Shown: positions 1 through 7,123 of the stretch, one piece after another
Numbering within the stretch: position 1 is the stretch's first letter
Layout: each line of letters begins with the position of its first letter
Virus record (IMG/VR): IMGVR_UViG_3300018080_004265
Span: 88,376-152,375 of that record
Reading direction: 5' to 3' (one strand)
Source of the DNA: a virus
DNA: 64,000 nt
The notes under the pieces: model-generated
Told to the model about the DNA's origin: nothing
The model's database searches: none
Seen by the model: only the letters and a program-made list of their open reading frames with translations
Program-made: the position numbers and the translations under genes

Positions 1-2
1 TT

Positions 3-140
3 TGGTATCCACAAGATGATGATAAATTTATTCATACTTCAATAAATTGGCCTGGAGTTTCCTATAAACATGAAGCGCGGGTAAAATGGAACGGTGAGTA
101 TATGTTAGCAAAAGATTTTTTTAAGGGAGGTTATGTATAA
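3..140 (+). CDS. C-terminal fragment of an unrecognised protein
   Basis: Only the last 45 codons lie in the window; the gene starts upstream. The tail has three Trp and several Phe/Tyr residues and ends KDFFKGGYV. I do not recognise the family. The stop overlaps the next ATG (TAATG), so translation is probably coupled to the small membrane protein that follows. An endolysin-like tail before a membrane gene is possible but unproven. Confidence 0.55.
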   Translation, partial: WYPQDDDKFIHTSINWPGVSYKHEARVKWNGEYMLAKDFFKGGYV

Positions 141-325
141 TGTGGGAGAAAATTAAAGAATGGGCAGGAATAATAGGTTCGATTTTGTTAATGATTCTAA
201 CATTGGGATTTTTCAAGAAGCAGGAGGATAAGAAAAATGTTGAAAAAAAGTCTAACGCGTCTGTTAATACTGCTGTTAATCGTAGCAAATCTGCAAGGCG
301 CAAGCGTCTCAAAAACCCTTTATGA
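140..325 (+). CDS. small membrane protein with basic tail
   Basis: A 61-residue protein. Residues about 8-25 (WAGIIGSILLMILTLGFF) form one membrane segment, followed by a Lys/Arg-rich tail ending RRKRLKNPL, which by the positive-inside rule should be cytoplasmic. The start has a GGGAGG site at 124-130 and overlaps the upstream stop. The last 89 bases overlap the next gene in another frame. A holin or lysis-associated role is possible from size and topology, but nothing in the sequence proves it. Confidence 0.6.
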   Translation: MWEKIKEWAGIIGSILLMILTLGFFKKQEDKKNVEKKSNASVNTAVNRSKSARRKRLKNPL

Positions 326-602
326 TGATACTATTGAACGATTGAAAGTTCGATATGGGTCAACTTATAATAGAAAAATAAATCCTCATTTTTTAGAGTA
401 TTCTTTAGTAACAGGAAATGTAGAATATTCAGCATTAATAGATGAAGATTATGAGATCTTTATTGATACATTAATGCAAAGAATGCAGGATATTGAAATG
501 GAAGATTTAGAACCAAAAAAAATTGAATGGTATGAATCAAAAGAATTTGGATTTGTAGTTGGAGTCTTGACGTCATATGCTATTTATAGCACTGTGAAAT
601 AA
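237..602 (+). CDS. secreted or membrane protein nested in the preceding gene
   Basis: A 121-residue protein starting inside the preceding gene in another frame, with its own strong AGGAGG site just upstream. The N-terminus is signal-peptide-like: basic MLKKSLTR, a hydrophobic LLILLLIVANL core and a small-residue LQGAS region. The middle is acidic, and the C-terminus (FGFVVGVLTSYAIYSTVK) could be a membrane anchor. There is no lipobox cysteine. The nested layout recalls spanin pairs, but the lipoprotein signal is missing. Function unknown. A hairpin follows the stop. Confidence 0.65.
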   Translation: MLKKSLTRLLILLLIVANLQGASVSKTLYDDTIERLKVRYGSTYNRKINPHFLEYSLVTGNVEYSALIDEDYEIFIDTLMQRMQDIEMEDLEPKKIEWYESKEFGFVVGVLTSYAIYSTVK

Positions 603-626
603 AGTTCCTTCTATTATATATTAACG

Positions 627-650
627 GGGAGGTAGTGTAAATTACCTCCC
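627..650 (+). terminator. terminator-like hairpin
   Basis: Perfect 8-bp inverted repeat GGGAGGTA / TACCTCCC with an 8-base loop, 25 bases after the preceding stop. The downstream bases are TTGTGGTGTCT, not a clean T-run, so it may be a weak terminator or an mRNA-end stabiliser. Confidence 0.5.
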
Positions 651-681
651 TTGTGGTGTCTATATGATCAGAAAATAGTTG

Positions 682-710
682 TTTAAATCCTTTCATTTTT
701 ACAGTATAAT
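682..710 (+). promoter_or_regulatory. class A promoter (TTTAAA-17-TATAAT)
   Basis: -35 TTTAAA (682-687) and -10 TATAAT (705-710) with a 17-bp spacer and the shared ACAG before the -10. One of six near-identical promoters in this window. It would drive the gene starting at 740. Confidence 0.75.
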
Positions 711-739
711 ATACTAACAAATTAAGAAAGGAGATCACA

Positions 740-1006
740 ATGACAGAACAACAAGAAAAAGAGATAAAAGTATTTGGAACAACAATAGAACATATAGAAG
801 ATTCTATTCAAAATTTTGATGGTAAGATATCATTTGCATTTTCAGTATTAAGTGATTCTCAAGAACTTATAGGGATGGGTGATCATGAATCTGCGAGACA
901 GCATATCAATATAGCAAAGTATCTTTTGGGTGATGTATTAGATGATGAAAAAGTTAAGAAATATGGTCCTGAATATTCAAGGTTATACGGGAGAGATAAA
1001 AAATAA
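740..1006 (+). CDS. hypothetical protein, 88 aa
   Basis: Not recognised. The soluble 88-residue product is predicted mainly helical and acidic in its first two thirds, with a charged end (YGRDKK). It has a clear AAAGGAG site and is the only gene between two class A promoters, so it is probably a monocistronic early gene. Confidence 0.65.
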   Translation: MTEQQEKEIKVFGTTIEHIEDSIQNFDGKISFAFSVLSDSQELIGMGDHESARQHINIAKYLLGDVLDDEKVKKYGPEYSRLYGRDKK

Positions 1007-1009
1007 CAG

Positions 1010-1038
1010 TTTAAATTGGAAAGAAAGCACAGTATATT
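1010..1038 (+). promoter_or_regulatory. class A promoter
   Basis: TTTAAA (1010-1015), 17-bp spacer, TATATT (1033-1038) preceded by CAG. It begins just after the preceding stop and would drive the four-gene run from 1064. Confidence 0.72.
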
Positions 1039-1063
1039 AAAGTAACAAAAAAAGGAGAGAACA

Positions 1064-1303
1064 ATGAGAAAAGGAATAGCACATTTATATTGGCCAGGGT
1101 TAAGTAGATGTGGAAATAAAAGAGGATATGATGTTGAATGTGAGATACTTAATTTTAAAAAATCTGGTTACGGAGAAGGCGGAAGAAATTATTATGGTGA
1201 TCGTTATCTTATTAAGTACAAACCGAAGACACATAGCACAAAAAATGGATATAGGAAACAATGGGTAGATACAAATCAAGTAAAAGAAATAAAGGAGATA
1301 TAA
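1064..1303 (+). CDS. hypothetical basic protein, 79 aa
   Basis: Not recognised. The product is basic and rich in Gly and Tyr, with a YWPGLSRCGNKRGYDVECEI segment near the N-terminus and a KYKPKTHSTKNGYRKQW stretch later. Small size and charge would fit a nucleic-acid or protein binder, but no known motif is visible. AAAGGAGAG precedes the ATG. It heads an operon with the 56-, 192- and 66-residue proteins. Confidence 0.65.
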   Translation: MRKGIAHLYWPGLSRCGNKRGYDVECEILNFKKSGYGEGGRNYYGDRYLIKYKPKTHSTKNGYRKQWVDTNQVKEIKEI

Positions 1304-1304
1304 A

Positions 1305-1475
1305 ATGAAAGTACTACATGTAAATATTGGATCAAGGAAAGCAACGAAAAGGTTTGATGATAGTGTAAGCGATGAAGCGATTATGAAGGAACTTAATGAA
1401 TTAATAGAAAAAGATTCTTGGGTAAGTTATGATGGTAATAGATTATTCAATGGAACTTTAATAACAAAGGAGTAA
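1305..1475 (+). CDS. hypothetical protein, 56 aa
   Basis: A 56-codon gene with AAAGGAG upstream, one base after the previous stop. It begins MKVLHVNIGSRKATKRF. The pattern suggests a small alpha/beta protein (VLHVNIG strand, EAIMKELNELIEKD helix, VSYDGNRLFNGTL strands). Family and function unknown. Confidence 0.6.
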   Translation: MKVLHVNIGSRKATKRFDDSVSDEAIMKELNELIEKDSWVSYDGNRLFNGTLITKE

Positions 1476-1479
1476 AACA

Positions 1480-2058
1480 ATGAAGAAAGTAAAAGTATTA
1501 GATTTAGAACAAGCAGTAGCACAAGTTTTGGATTGCAGAATGAATCACAGAGCTATGTATCCAGGAGAAAAAATATCTAAATTAATAGAATATATGTTAG
1601 ATGGTAAAGATAAAACTTTAAAAACTTTGAAAGAAAAAAAGAAAGAAGATGAACAAGATTTTAATTATTATTATGGCGAAGATTTTCTCGACAAATTAGA
1701 GACATTTTTTGATGTTTACGAAAATAGAAAAGTACTGAGTGGGAATAACGAGTTTGATATAGTTATTTCTAATTATCAATCTTTTAACTATGGGAATTAT
1801 CAAGAACTTAAAAAAGCTAATTTGCTTTATTTAATTAGAGAATTTGATGATTATTTTAGAGGGGATATTAAGAAAATTTATAAAGTGTATACTAAATGGA
1901 CTATAATTGAAACTTATAAAGATGATGAAGGAAAAAAGTTTTATAGTACAGAATATACTTCTAATTGTTTTGATAATTTCGAAGATGCTTTATTTTATGC
2001 AATGAATGAGCATCAAGCTGAAGCGATGGGAATACTTTATAAAGCAAAGGAGGTATAG
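1480..2058 (+). CDS. hypothetical acidic protein, 192 aa
   Basis: Not recognised. An acidic soluble protein with a Lys/Glu-rich stretch near residues 45-65 (LKTLKEKKKEDEQDFNYYYG) and many Tyr and Asp. No catalytic motif or membrane segment is visible. The start has an AAGGAG site and lies four bases after the 56-residue gene. Confidence 0.65.
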   Translation: MKKVKVLDLEQAVAQVLDCRMNHRAMYPGEKISKLIEYMLDGKDKTLKTLKEKKKEDEQDFNYYYGEDFLDKLETFFDVYENRKVLSGNNEFDIVISNYQSFNYGNYQELKKANLLYLIREFDDYFRGDIKKIYKVYTKWTIIETYKDDEGKKFYSTEYTSNCFDNFEDALFYAMNEHQAEAMGILYKAKEV

Positions 2059-2060
2059 TT

Positions 2061-2261
2061 ATGAGAAAGTCGGCAGCTGAAGCGATAGCAAATCATTTTA
2101 TGATGGAGGTAAAGTTGGCATCAGGAAGAGTAGAAGAGTGGTATAAAACAGCAACTCCCGCGGCAAAGTCAAAAGCACGAGATAGATTAGCACAATTATC
2201 AATTGAATTACATAAGTTAGCAGCATACTTAAAAGATCATGACATAAGAGATCGTAAATAA
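2061..2261 (+). CDS. small helical protein, 66 aa
   Basis: Not recognised. An all-helical, Ala/Lys-rich 66-residue protein (KSAAEAIANHF, PAAKSKARDRLAQLSIELHKL). AAAGGAGG sits seven bases before ATG. GC content is above that of neighbouring genes, a trait shared with a few other small genes here and possibly a sign of high expression. Confidence 0.6.
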   Translation: MRKSAAEAIANHFMMEVKLASGRVEEWYKTATPAAKSKARDRLAQLSIELHKLAAYLKDHDIRDRK

Positions 2262-2269
2262 AATAGTTA

Positions 2270-2298
2270 TTTAAGTTGAAAGAAATTTACAGTATATT
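2270..2298 (+). promoter_or_regulatory. class A promoter
   Basis: TTTAAG (2270-2275), 17-bp spacer, TATATT (2293-2298) preceded by ACAG. It differs from consensus at the last -35 base. It lies just after a stop and upstream of the gene at 2325. Confidence 0.68.
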
Positions 2299-2324
2299 TA
2301 AATATCAAATAATAGGAGAATAAA

Positions 2325-2462
2325 ATGTCAAGAACAATGGAATTATTAGATCAAATGAAATACTATTGTATTGATTTAAAAATAAGAGATGAAAGAACAG
2401 TAGCAAGTTTTATAAGGAAAATAAAACGAGCTGCAAAAAAGGAAATCAAAAATGTTAATTAG
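2325..2462 (+). CDS. small basic protein, 45 aa
   Basis: A 45-codon gene behind a class A promoter with an AGGAG site. The product is helical with a strongly basic C-terminal half (FIRKIKRAAKKEIKNVN). Family unknown. Its end overlaps the next start by 11 bases in another frame. Confidence 0.5.
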   Translation: MSRTMELLDQMKYYCIDLKIRDERTVASFIRKIKRAAKKEIKNVN

Positions 2463-2664
2463 TGCAAGATGTAAATGCGGGAATGATAATAAAAATAATT
2501 TTTTTGAATATGAAGGATCTCTTGGATATGAAGCAATAATTTGTAAAGAATGTTGTGGATATTTTGATAATGATGGAGAACATGAGGCTGATGAATGGAG
2601 CAAAGAATTTGTTAAAAATAGAAAAAAATATGAAGGGAGTAAAGACAATGAAAAAGCAAAGTAA
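2452..2664 (+). CDS. zinc-ribbon protein, 70 aa
   Basis: Starts inside the previous gene. Cysteines near the N-terminus (RCKCG) and at IICKECCGYF form a CxC...CxxC zinc-ribbon pattern; the rest is acidic then basic. Such small ribbons often bind nucleic acid or protein, but the partner cannot be told from sequence. The tail overlaps the next gene. Confidence 0.6.
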   Translation: MLISARCKCGNDNKNNFFEYEGSLGYEAIICKECCGYFDNDGEHEADEWSKEFVKNRKKYEGSKDNEKAK

Positions 2665-3211
2665 AAATTATACAGCAAAGGATATTCCAGTTTTAAAAGA
2701 ACAAAAAAAAGAAATGAAAAAACAAGCTCAAGAAACGAGGAATAAGATAAGAAAACTTGAAAAGAAAGTAGAAAAACTTGAAGAGAAAGCTGATAGTTTT
2801 GATGAAAAAGCAGAAAAAATACAAAATCTTATAGGGCAATTAAGGATTGGCGAAAGTGATGTAATTGTTGGCGATGTAGTAGCTTATATTGTAAATGATA
2901 AAGTTCGTTATGGTGTTGTTGAAAGTATAGCTTTCGATCCTTACGATAAAAAAATAGAATACAAAGTAGTTAGAATTAAGGTGAATATGGATATTCGCTA
3001 CAATAATAACTCATATGATAATTATGAGAATTTAAATCGTAAGGATTTTAAACGTTATATGACAGCTAGGCAACGCGATGAACATCTGCGAAAAATGGAA
3101 GTTGAGGAACGGGAAAAGAAATTAACTAAGCAGGAAAGAGCTCAAAAGAAATTTGATAATATTAAAGAAGCTAAAGATATGCCAGTTGAAATAAAGGATG
3201 AGGCTATCTAA
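2648..3211 (+). CDS. coiled-coil protein, 187 aa
   Basis: I chose ATG 2648 because GAAGGGAG lies eight bases upstream; an earlier in-frame ATG would overlap the zinc-ribbon gene extensively and lacks a site. Residues about 15-65 form a charged coiled coil (KLEKKVEKLEEKADSF). A beta-rich middle follows (GDVVAYIVNDKVRYGVVES), then a second charged helix. It may be a scaffold or regulator; family unknown. Confidence 0.6.
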   Translation: MKKQSKNYTAKDIPVLKEQKKEMKKQAQETRNKIRKLEKKVEKLEEKADSFDEKAEKIQNLIGQLRIGESDVIVGDVVAYIVNDKVRYGVVESIAFDPYDKKIEYKVVRIKVNMDIRYNNNSYDNYENLNRKDFKRYMTARQRDEHLRKMEVEEREKKLTKQERAQKKFDNIKEAKDMPVEIKDEAI

Positions 3212-3243
3212 AGCCAATATTACAGACACAGGGGGGGTGTGAG

Positions 3244-3387
3244 ATGATCATAATCAGGAGTTTATTAATAGTTTCATTAGCTTGGTTTGTTTACATTATA
3301 TATAAAAAGCCTGTTAAATTAAGTTATCTGATTGCGAGATGGTCGATTGTTGGAATACTGAGTGGATTATTAGTAAGTACATTTTAA
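3244..3387 (+). CDS. small two-helix membrane protein, 47 aa
   Basis: A 47-codon gene after GGGGGGGTGTGAG. Two hydrophobic segments (about residues 2-20 and 28-46) are joined by the short basic loop KKPVKL. Most likely a small inner-membrane protein. Function unknown. Confidence 0.55.
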   Translation: MIIIRSLLIVSLAWFVYIIYKKPVKLSYLIARWSIVGILSGLLVSTF

Positions 3388-3409
3388 GGAGCGGGAAAGG
3401 GGTAAAGTC

Positions 3410-3550
3410 ATGAAAAGTTATACACCAGTTATGATCAAGATCGCAGAAAAGTTAGGAAGAAGTCTGAGTAATATTAGAAAAACAAAGCAATTTGATTATG
3501 TAATGAAATTTGATTTTGTTGATATTAATGTAAAGTACGCACTTAATTAG
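3410..3550 (+). CDS. hypothetical basic protein, 46 aa
   Basis: A 46-codon gene following GAAAGGGG. The first part (MIKIAEKLGRSLSNIRKTKQF) could be a short helix-turn-helix, followed by a beta-like FDFVDINVKYAL tail. Its stop touches the next promoter. Function unknown. Confidence 0.5.
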   Translation: MKSYTPVMIKIAEKLGRSLSNIRKTKQFDYVMKFDFVDINVKYALN

Positions 3551-3579
3551 TTTAAATTTTAATTTTTTTGCAGTATATT
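3551..3579 (+). promoter_or_regulatory. class A promoter
   Basis: TTTAAA (3551-3556), 17-bp spacer, TATATT (3574-3579) preceded by CAG, starting directly after the previous stop codon. Drives the operon from 3598. Confidence 0.75.
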
Positions 3580-3597
3580 AATGAAGAGGTAAAAACA

Positions 3598-3663
3598 ATG
3601 ATTTATGAAGAAAAAGAAATTGATGAATATAATGAAGAAGAATTGAAAGCAATTTTTGGATAA
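3598..3663 (+). CDS. acidic micro-protein, 21 aa
   Basis: First open frame after a class A promoter, with GAAGAGG upstream. The product is 21 residues and strongly acidic (MIYEEKEIDEYNEEELKAIF). It could be a functional micro-protein or only a leader; the ribosome site and promoter favour translation. Confidence 0.4.
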   Translation: MIYEEKEIDEYNEEELKAIFG

Positions 3664-3674
3664 AGGAAAGTAAA

Positions 3675-3932
3675 ATGATAAAAGAAAAATATGAAAAAAT
3701 AACTGGAAAAGAGCTTCCTATAAAATCAAAGATGGAACCATATATTTCTTCAATAAAATTAACTCTTGATCAATTTTATAAAATACATAAAGGATTCACG
3801 GGTTGTGGATGGGGAAGAGTAATAAATTTACCTTGTGATTATTATTGTACAAAAAATGAAAACGAATTAATTGAAGTATATGGTACAAGAAATTTAGGAC
3901 ATAAAACTGATATTTTTTTACTTACAAAATAA
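3675..3932 (+). CDS. hypothetical protein, 85 aa
   Basis: Not recognised. Residues 45-60 contain GCGWGRVINLPCDYYC, with three cysteines that could bind metal or form a small ribbon. GGAAAG precedes the start. It lies between an acidic micro-protein and a widespread phage protein. Confidence 0.6.
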   Translation: MIKEKYEKITGKELPIKSKMEPYISSIKLTLDQFYKIHKGFTGCGWGRVINLPCDYYCTKNENELIEVYGTRNLGHKTDIFLLTK

Positions 3933-3943
3933 AGGAGAGTAAA

Positions 3944-4315
3944 ATGAGTACGCGAGCAAATATAATAATTAAAGATGAATATGAAGAATTAATTTTTTAT
4001 AGACATTCTGATGGATATCCCGAAGGAACAATGCCAACATTAAAGAAATTTCTTAATCTTGTTAAAAGTGGAAAAATAAGAGATGATGCAAGTCAAGCGG
4101 CTGGATGGTTAATAATAATTGGACATGAAGAATATTTAAAAGATTTTAGAGGAGAGACTAAACCATTTGGGACAAAATTATTTAATAGTGAAAATGATAG
4201 ACTTTCTGATTGGAAGGTTGGAGCATATGAACCAACTTCTCAAATTCATGGTGATATTGAATATCTTTATACGGTTGATCTTGAAAAGAAAGAAATAACC
4301 TATAAAAAAGTTTAA
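3944..4315 (+). CDS. conserved phage protein (MSTRANI / YRHSDGYPEG type), 123 aa
   Basis: Matches a pattern I know from many phage genomes: MSTRANIIIKD at the start, then a YRHSDGYPEG segment and an alternating alpha/beta body. Its biochemical role is not known. The gene has AAAGGAGAG and is followed by a tiny acidic ORF. Length is normal for the family and no defect is visible. Confidence 0.7.
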   Translation: MSTRANIIIKDEYEELIFYRHSDGYPEGTMPTLKKFLNLVKSGKIRDDASQAAGWLIIIGHEEYLKDFRGETKPFGTKLFNSENDRLSDWKVGAYEPTSQIHGDIEYLYTVDLEKKEITYKKV

Positions 4316-4328
4316 AGGAGGGATAAAT

Positions 4329-4394
4329 ATGAATGAAGATGTCGAATTACATGATATTGAAATTGAAAGCTTAACCCTATTTGATATTTTATAA
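4329..4394 (+). CDS. acidic micro-protein, 21 aa
   Basis: A 21-codon frame with a near-ideal AAAGGAGGG site. The product is acidic (MNEDVELHDIEIESLTLF). Its TAA is directly followed by the next promoter's -35. The quality of the ribosome site supports translation; function unknown. Confidence 0.4.
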   Translation: MNEDVELHDIEIESLTLFDIL

Positions 4395-4423
4395 TTGTAC
4401 TTTCCCGATAAAAGTGTTATAAT
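4395..4423 (+). promoter_or_regulatory. class B promoter (extended -10)
   Basis: -35 TTGTAC (4395-4400), 17-bp spacer, -10 TATAAT (4418-4423) preceded by TG one base upstream (TGtTATAAT). Same type as the promoters before 9299, 15669 and 57547. Confidence 0.75.
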
Positions 4424-4445
4424 ATCAAGCAAAGGGGGGATGGCA

Positions 4446-4700
4446 ATGAGACTAAACAAAGAGCAGTTGAAGATCATTGAAGAAGATATGTTAGAGATTG
4501 AAGAACCGCCATGTACAAAAGGAGGGAAATGTGAATATTTTGATAAGTGTAGTAATGAGGCTTTAGCATGTTTAAAATTTGTAGCATATGTTGCCAATAA
4601 AAAATTAGAGCAATATAAAATATATCAAAGAAAAGGGGAGGATGTGGTTAGAACACCAACAAGAAAATTATATTTAAAAATGGTTTCAAATGAAGATTAA
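4446..4700 (+). CDS. cysteine-rich hypothetical protein, 84 aa
   Basis: I chose ATG 4446: transcription should start near 4430, and the GGGGGG site is well spaced for 4446 but abuts the ATG at 4440. Cysteines at about 21, 27, 33 and 40 (PPCTKGGKCEYFDKC...LAC) suggest a metal-binding knot. The C-terminal half is basic. Family not recognised. Confidence 0.6.
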   Translation: MRLNKEQLKIIEEDMLEIEEPPCTKGGKCEYFDKCSNEALACLKFVAYVANKKLEQYKIYQRKGEDVVRTPTRKLYLKMVSNED

Positions 4701-4712
4701 ATGGGGGTATTT

Positions 4713-4874
4713 ATGAAAATGTTAAGAGGGATTGTAAGAGTGCGGCGAAGATGGTGGGAACAAGTTTTATATTTTTTTAAGATCATAAACCGTTTTAATT
4801 ATAAATATGAAACATTAGTTTTTTATGAAGGAGATCTTATAAATGTCGGTTATTGTGAAACAAAAAGAATCTAA
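4713..4874 (+). CDS. small basic protein, 53 aa
   Basis: A 53-codon frame after GGGGG. The start is very basic and aromatic (LRGIVRVRRRWWEQVLYFF), consistent with an amphipathic or membrane-associated helix. It overlaps the next gene by 32 bases in another frame. Function unknown. Confidence 0.45.
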   Translation: MKMLRGIVRVRRRWWEQVLYFFKIINRFNYKYETLVFYEGDLINVGYCETKRI

Positions 4875-5031
4875 TAAAACACGTGATATATTTGCTAAAA
4901 GTATACAACAATACAAAGTTGCGAGATCATTCGCAAAAAGTCCTCATGAAATATTAGTAGCAACAACATATAGACAAACAATTCTATTATTAATGAAGAA
5001 ATTTAAAAAAGCTGGATTATTAAAGAAATGA
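4843..5031 (+). CDS. small basic helical protein, 62 aa
   Basis: Starts after AAGGAG inside the previous frame. The product is basic and helical (IQQYKVARSFAKSPHEILVA, ending KKFKKAGLLKK). No known domain. The stop overlaps the next start as ATGA. Confidence 0.55.
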   Translation: MSVIVKQKESNKTRDIFAKSIQQYKVARSFAKSPHEILVATTYRQTILLLMKKFKKAGLLKK

Positions 5032-5126
5032 AAAAATATTCAGTGCAACTTTTAAAAAGGTGTACTAAAAAAACATTAATAAATATTGTTTTGAAATTAC
5101 AAAAGAAAGGAGATTGTGATGGCTGA
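5028..5126 (+). CDS. micro-protein, 32 aa
   Basis: A 32-codon frame linked to the previous gene by ATGA and overlapping the next gene. Basic and helical (KKYSVQLLKRCTKKTLINIV). Supported only by coupling and position, so it may be translational noise. Confidence 0.35.
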   Translation: MKKYSVQLLKRCTKKTLINIVLKLQKKGDCDG

Positions 5127-5292
5127 TTATATAAAAAATCCGGCCATAAGAGAGATTACAAAAGATATGCGCAAAAAGCCATGTAAGATTTGTGGTAAAG
5201 TAAAATTGATCCATAAATATGATGCTTTTTGTAAGCGATGTAAATCTGCGGCAAATAGAATAAGTCGTGCAAATTCAAGTATATTTTACTAG
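5119..5292 (+). CDS. zinc-ribbon protein, 57 aa
   Basis: A 57-codon frame with AAAGGAG upstream. It carries two CxxC knuckles (KPCKICGK at about 21-27 and AFCKRCKS at about 37-43) in a basic protein, a typical small treble-clef or ribbon. Probably a nucleic-acid or protein binder. The stop merges with the next promoter. Confidence 0.6.
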   Translation: MADYIKNPAIREITKDMRKKPCKICGKVKLIHKYDAFCKRCKSAANRISRANSSIFY

Positions 5293-5321
5293 TTTAAATT
5301 GCCCATAATTTACAGTATAAT
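5293..5321 (+). promoter_or_regulatory. class A promoter
   Basis: TTTAAA (5293-5298), 17-bp spacer, TATAAT (5316-5321), with TACAG before the -10. A consensus member of the family. Drives the DUF932 gene and its downstream operon. Confidence 0.78.
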
Positions 5322-5349
5322 AAGATATCAAATTAAGGGAGGGATTTAA

Positions 5350-6135
5350 ATGGCTGAAATAAGATTTTTATCAAAGGGAGATATAAGGAAGGTGGCACCA
5401 GCAGTTTTATCACATAATGCTGCTGATTATGTTTCAAGTAAATATTCTTTTGTTCCTACTGATACAATTATTGATACATTAAATAAAGAAGGATGGGGAG
5501 TTACTAGTGTAACTCAATCTAAACCTCTTAAGAAATATGTAGAACGTACAATGGTACAAAAACATATTGTAAGATTCAGAAATAAGGATGTTGATATTGA
5601 AGATAAAGAATATATACCTGAAATAGTATTAGTAAATTCTCATGATCGAACAAAGAAATTTATGTTCTATGCAGGAATATTTAGGCTTGTATGCGAAAAT
5701 GGATTAATAGTAGCAACATCAACACTCGAAAGATTTGAACTGATTCATAAAAGCATTGAAAAAAATGAACTGCTTGGCGCGATCGAAAAGGTAATAAAAA
5801 GACTGAATTTAGTTACTGGAAAAATTGATGAGATGAAAAAAGTAACATTGAGTCCTCAACAGCAATTAGCATTTGCAAAGAAAGCATTTGAAGTTAAATA
5901 TGGACATTGTGTAACTCCATTACAGTCAAAGCAGCTTTTAGAAATTCGCAGGCCAGAAGATAATAAGAACGATCTTTGGACAAAATTCAATGTTATTCAA
6001 GAAAATGTTATGAAAGGCGGGATTGTTGGTAATAAAGAGAATGGTCGAAAAATAACAGCAAAGCCAATTACTAATGTTTTACGTATAGTAAAAGTAAATG
6101 AGAAACTTTGGGAATTAGCTGAATCATATGCATAA
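5350..6135 (+). CDS. DUF932-family phage/plasmid protein, 261 aa
   Basis: Recognised by the DUF932 core: VPTDTIIDTLNKEGWGV, then YIPEIVLVNSHDRTKKF and the hallmark GIFRLVCENGLIV. The family is common in phages and plasmids; its molecular role is unknown, though it often sits among early or replication genes. The start follows GGGAGGG. It is the longest gene of the early region and directly follows a consensus class A promoter, so it is probably abundant early. Confidence 0.8.
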   Translation: MAEIRFLSKGDIRKVAPAVLSHNAADYVSSKYSFVPTDTIIDTLNKEGWGVTSVTQSKPLKKYVERTMVQKHIVRFRNKDVDIEDKEYIPEIVLVNSHDRTKKFMFYAGIFRLVCENGLIVATSTLERFELIHKSIEKNELLGAIEKVIKRLNLVTGKIDEMKKVTLSPQQQLAFAKKAFEVKYGHCVTPLQSKQLLEIRRPEDNKNDLWTKFNVIQENVMKGGIVGNKENGRKITAKPITNVLRIVKVNEKLWELAESYA

Positions 6136-6152
6136 ATAAAGGAGTGATAAAC

Positions 6153-6533
6153 ATGGGAAAAGTAAAGAAATACTATCAACTGAAACTTCAGGAAGATAAG
6201 ATCAAAACAGAAAAGAATGAGATCCGCAAAGAACTTATATCTGAGATCAAAAAGCTTCCAGGCAAAAATGAAGATAAATTTTTAATGGAAGATAATTTAA
6301 AAGCTGAAATTACTTATAAGCGTTCTACAGTTTATGATAATCCAACTGAAACAAAGAAATATTTTGAAAAACTTGGATTAGGTGAATTAGTCAATGTAGA
6401 AATTAAATTTGATAATAAAAAAATAGATGAACTTATTAAAAAAGGTAAGCTTAATAAAAAGGAAATAGACAAGATGCGTACAGTATCATGGACAAGTCCA
6501 ACTTTATTTGTAGATGTGGTGGAGAAAGGATAA
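6153..6533 (+). CDS. hypothetical charged protein, 126 aa
   Basis: I chose ATG 6153, eight bases after GGAG, rather than the GTG nine bases earlier that overlaps that site. The product is Lys/Glu-rich, with a helical N-terminal half (LQEDKIKTEKNEIRKELI) and an alpha/beta second half. Family not recognised. It lies in the DUF932 operon and may act with it. Confidence 0.6.
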   Translation: MGKVKKYYQLKLQEDKIKTEKNEIRKELISEIKKLPGKNEDKFLMEDNLKAEITYKRSTVYDNPTETKKYFEKLGLGELVNVEIKFDNKKIDELIKKGKLNKKEIDKMRTVSWTSPTLFVDVVEKG

Positions 6534-6538
6534 GATTA

Positions 6539-6850
6539 ATGGAAAACAAAAAAAATGAAGTTGCTCATGTGCTATCAACGGTTTTAGGAAAAGCAGTTAG
6601 TGATATTAATTTGGTAATTTTTTTAATGTTAATTATGTCTAATGATGAAAATCATAAAGATATAATAAATGAAATTACAAGTAATGTTAATAGGGATATT
6701 AATAATTTCACTAAGAAGCTTGTAAAAAATAAAGGGTTAATTCAAGTAGCTAGAGATATATTAGAGAATACAGAATTCGAAGATCATGATGAGAATAAAG
6801 TAATTGTTAAACTACACGATAATTTCTCTAATATGATAAGCTTTAATTAA
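6539..6850 (+). CDS. hypothetical helical protein, 103 aa
   Basis: I chose ATG 6539, after GAGAAAGGA. It has a hydrophobic helix near residues 22-33 (DINLVIFLMLIM), too short and interrupted to be a sure membrane segment, then polar helices. Not recognised. Confidence 0.55.
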   Translation: MENKKNEVAHVLSTVLGKAVSDINLVIFLMLIMSNDENHKDIINEITSNVNRDINNFTKKLVKNKGLIQVARDILENTEFEDHDENKVIVKLHDNFSNMISFN

Positions 6851-6901
6851 ATTGGAGGTGGCTCACTAATGAATTTTTGATCAATAATAAACGGGGGATT
6901 T

Positions 6902-7123
6902 ATGTGTATAATTTCATATGAAGAAAAAATCGGCAATGAATTATTAGTTATCTATCCAGAAGAATATGTATATAGTAATAGATTAAGAGAGTTCGTAAAG
7001 ATAAATAAAGAGAAAGCAGAACAGCATTTTAAAAAGCAAAAAGAATATATGAAGATCAGTAATTTTTTAGTATTTATTTGGTTTCAATTGGCAGAAAAAC
7101 CTAAAGAGGTGATAGTATTATGA
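6902..7123 (+). CDS. hypothetical protein, 73 aa
   Basis: A 73-residue product following CGGGGGA. Alternating charged and aromatic residues (IYPEEYVYSNRLREF) and a hydrophobic FLVFIWFQLA near the end. Not recognised. About 30 bases upstream, a strong GGAGGTGG site precedes only a three-codon frame (Met-Asn-Phe-stop), which might be a minimal leader. Confidence 0.55.
   Translation: MCIISYEEKIGNELLVIYPEEYVYSNRLREFVKINKEKAEQHFKKQKEYMKISNFLVFIWFQLAEKPKEVIVL

Noticed and set aside
140-602. Classical Rz/Rz1 spanin pair
   Set aside because: The nested protein lacks a lipobox cysteine and the outer one lacks a long coiled coil; strong Gram-positive signals elsewhere.
6869-6880. Three-codon frame Met-Asn-Phe as a gene
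   Set aside because: It has a good GGAGGTGG site but is too short to be called a gene; noted only as a possible leader.
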